In this document: positions 14,880 through 14,880 of the stretch, piece by piece | How positions within the stretch are numbered: the stretch's first letter is position 1 | How the letters are laid out: each line of letters begins with the position of its first letter | DNA from: Bacteroidales bacterium | GTDB taxonomy: Bacteria > Bacteroidota > Bacteroidia > Bacteroidales > JAOZTL01 | Length of the DNA stretch: 14,880 nt | Assembly: GCA_029942205.1 (NCBI GenBank) | Contig: JAOZTL010000020.1 | Location: 1-14,880, forward strand | Direction: 5' to 3' | Program-made: the position numbers and the translations under genes | The notes under the pieces: model-generated | Database searches by the model: none | Told to the model about the DNA's origin: nothing | The model's input: only the letters and a program-made list of their open reading frames with translations

Positions 14880-14880
14880 T

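Noticed and set aside
1..14880. Defence island, CRISPR array, prophage or transposon
   Set aside because: I saw no regularly spaced repeats, integrase, transposase or toxin-antitoxin pair. The helicase-nuclease fits a repair enzyme, and the serine hydrolase and peptidase are ordinary envelope enzymes.

Overview
The window looks like chromosomal DNA of a member of the Bacteroidota. It is strongly AT-rich. Start codons follow A-rich leaders rather than Shine-Dalgarno sites. Three promoters match the Bacteroidota pattern (TTTG, about 20-23 nt, TAnnTTTG). Lipoprotein signals and a TlpA-type thioredoxin also fit that phylum. I cannot name a genus. No tRNA, rRNA, CRISPR array, insertion sequence or phage gene is visible.

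Layout from left to right: (1) the 3' part of a hypothetical gene on + that continues beyond the left edge. (2) Three genes on -, read right to left: an alanine/glycine:sodium symporter with a large extra loop, a membrane-anchored TlpA-like thioredoxin, and an Fsr-like MFS exporter. Terminator-like hairpins separate them, so they are probably not one tight operon. (3) Divergent from the symporter, a barrel-only Omp85-type outer-membrane protein on + with a recognisable promoter; its terminator lies inside the 3' end of the next, convergent gene. (4) On -, a UvrD/AddA-like helicase-nuclease followed after 35 nt by a beta-lactamase-fold serine hydrolase lipoprotein. (5) On -, an oligopeptidase B predicted to be a lipoprotein, with a canonical terminator just before the helicase. 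(6) On +, a two-gene operon (six-TM membrane protein plus small winged-helix regulator), then a separate promoter and a 53-residue hydrophobic ORF.

The most interesting signal is in part 6. A 22-nt sequence is repeated exactly, once over the promoter of the membrane-protein/regulator operon and once over the promoter of the small ORF. It starts inside the -7 element and contains two overlapping dyads. This reads as the operator of an autoregulated winged-helix repressor controlling a small membrane-associated regulon. The second notable point is that the helicase-nuclease has glutamine in place of the Walker A lysine (GSGQT), although every other helicase and nuclease motif is intact.
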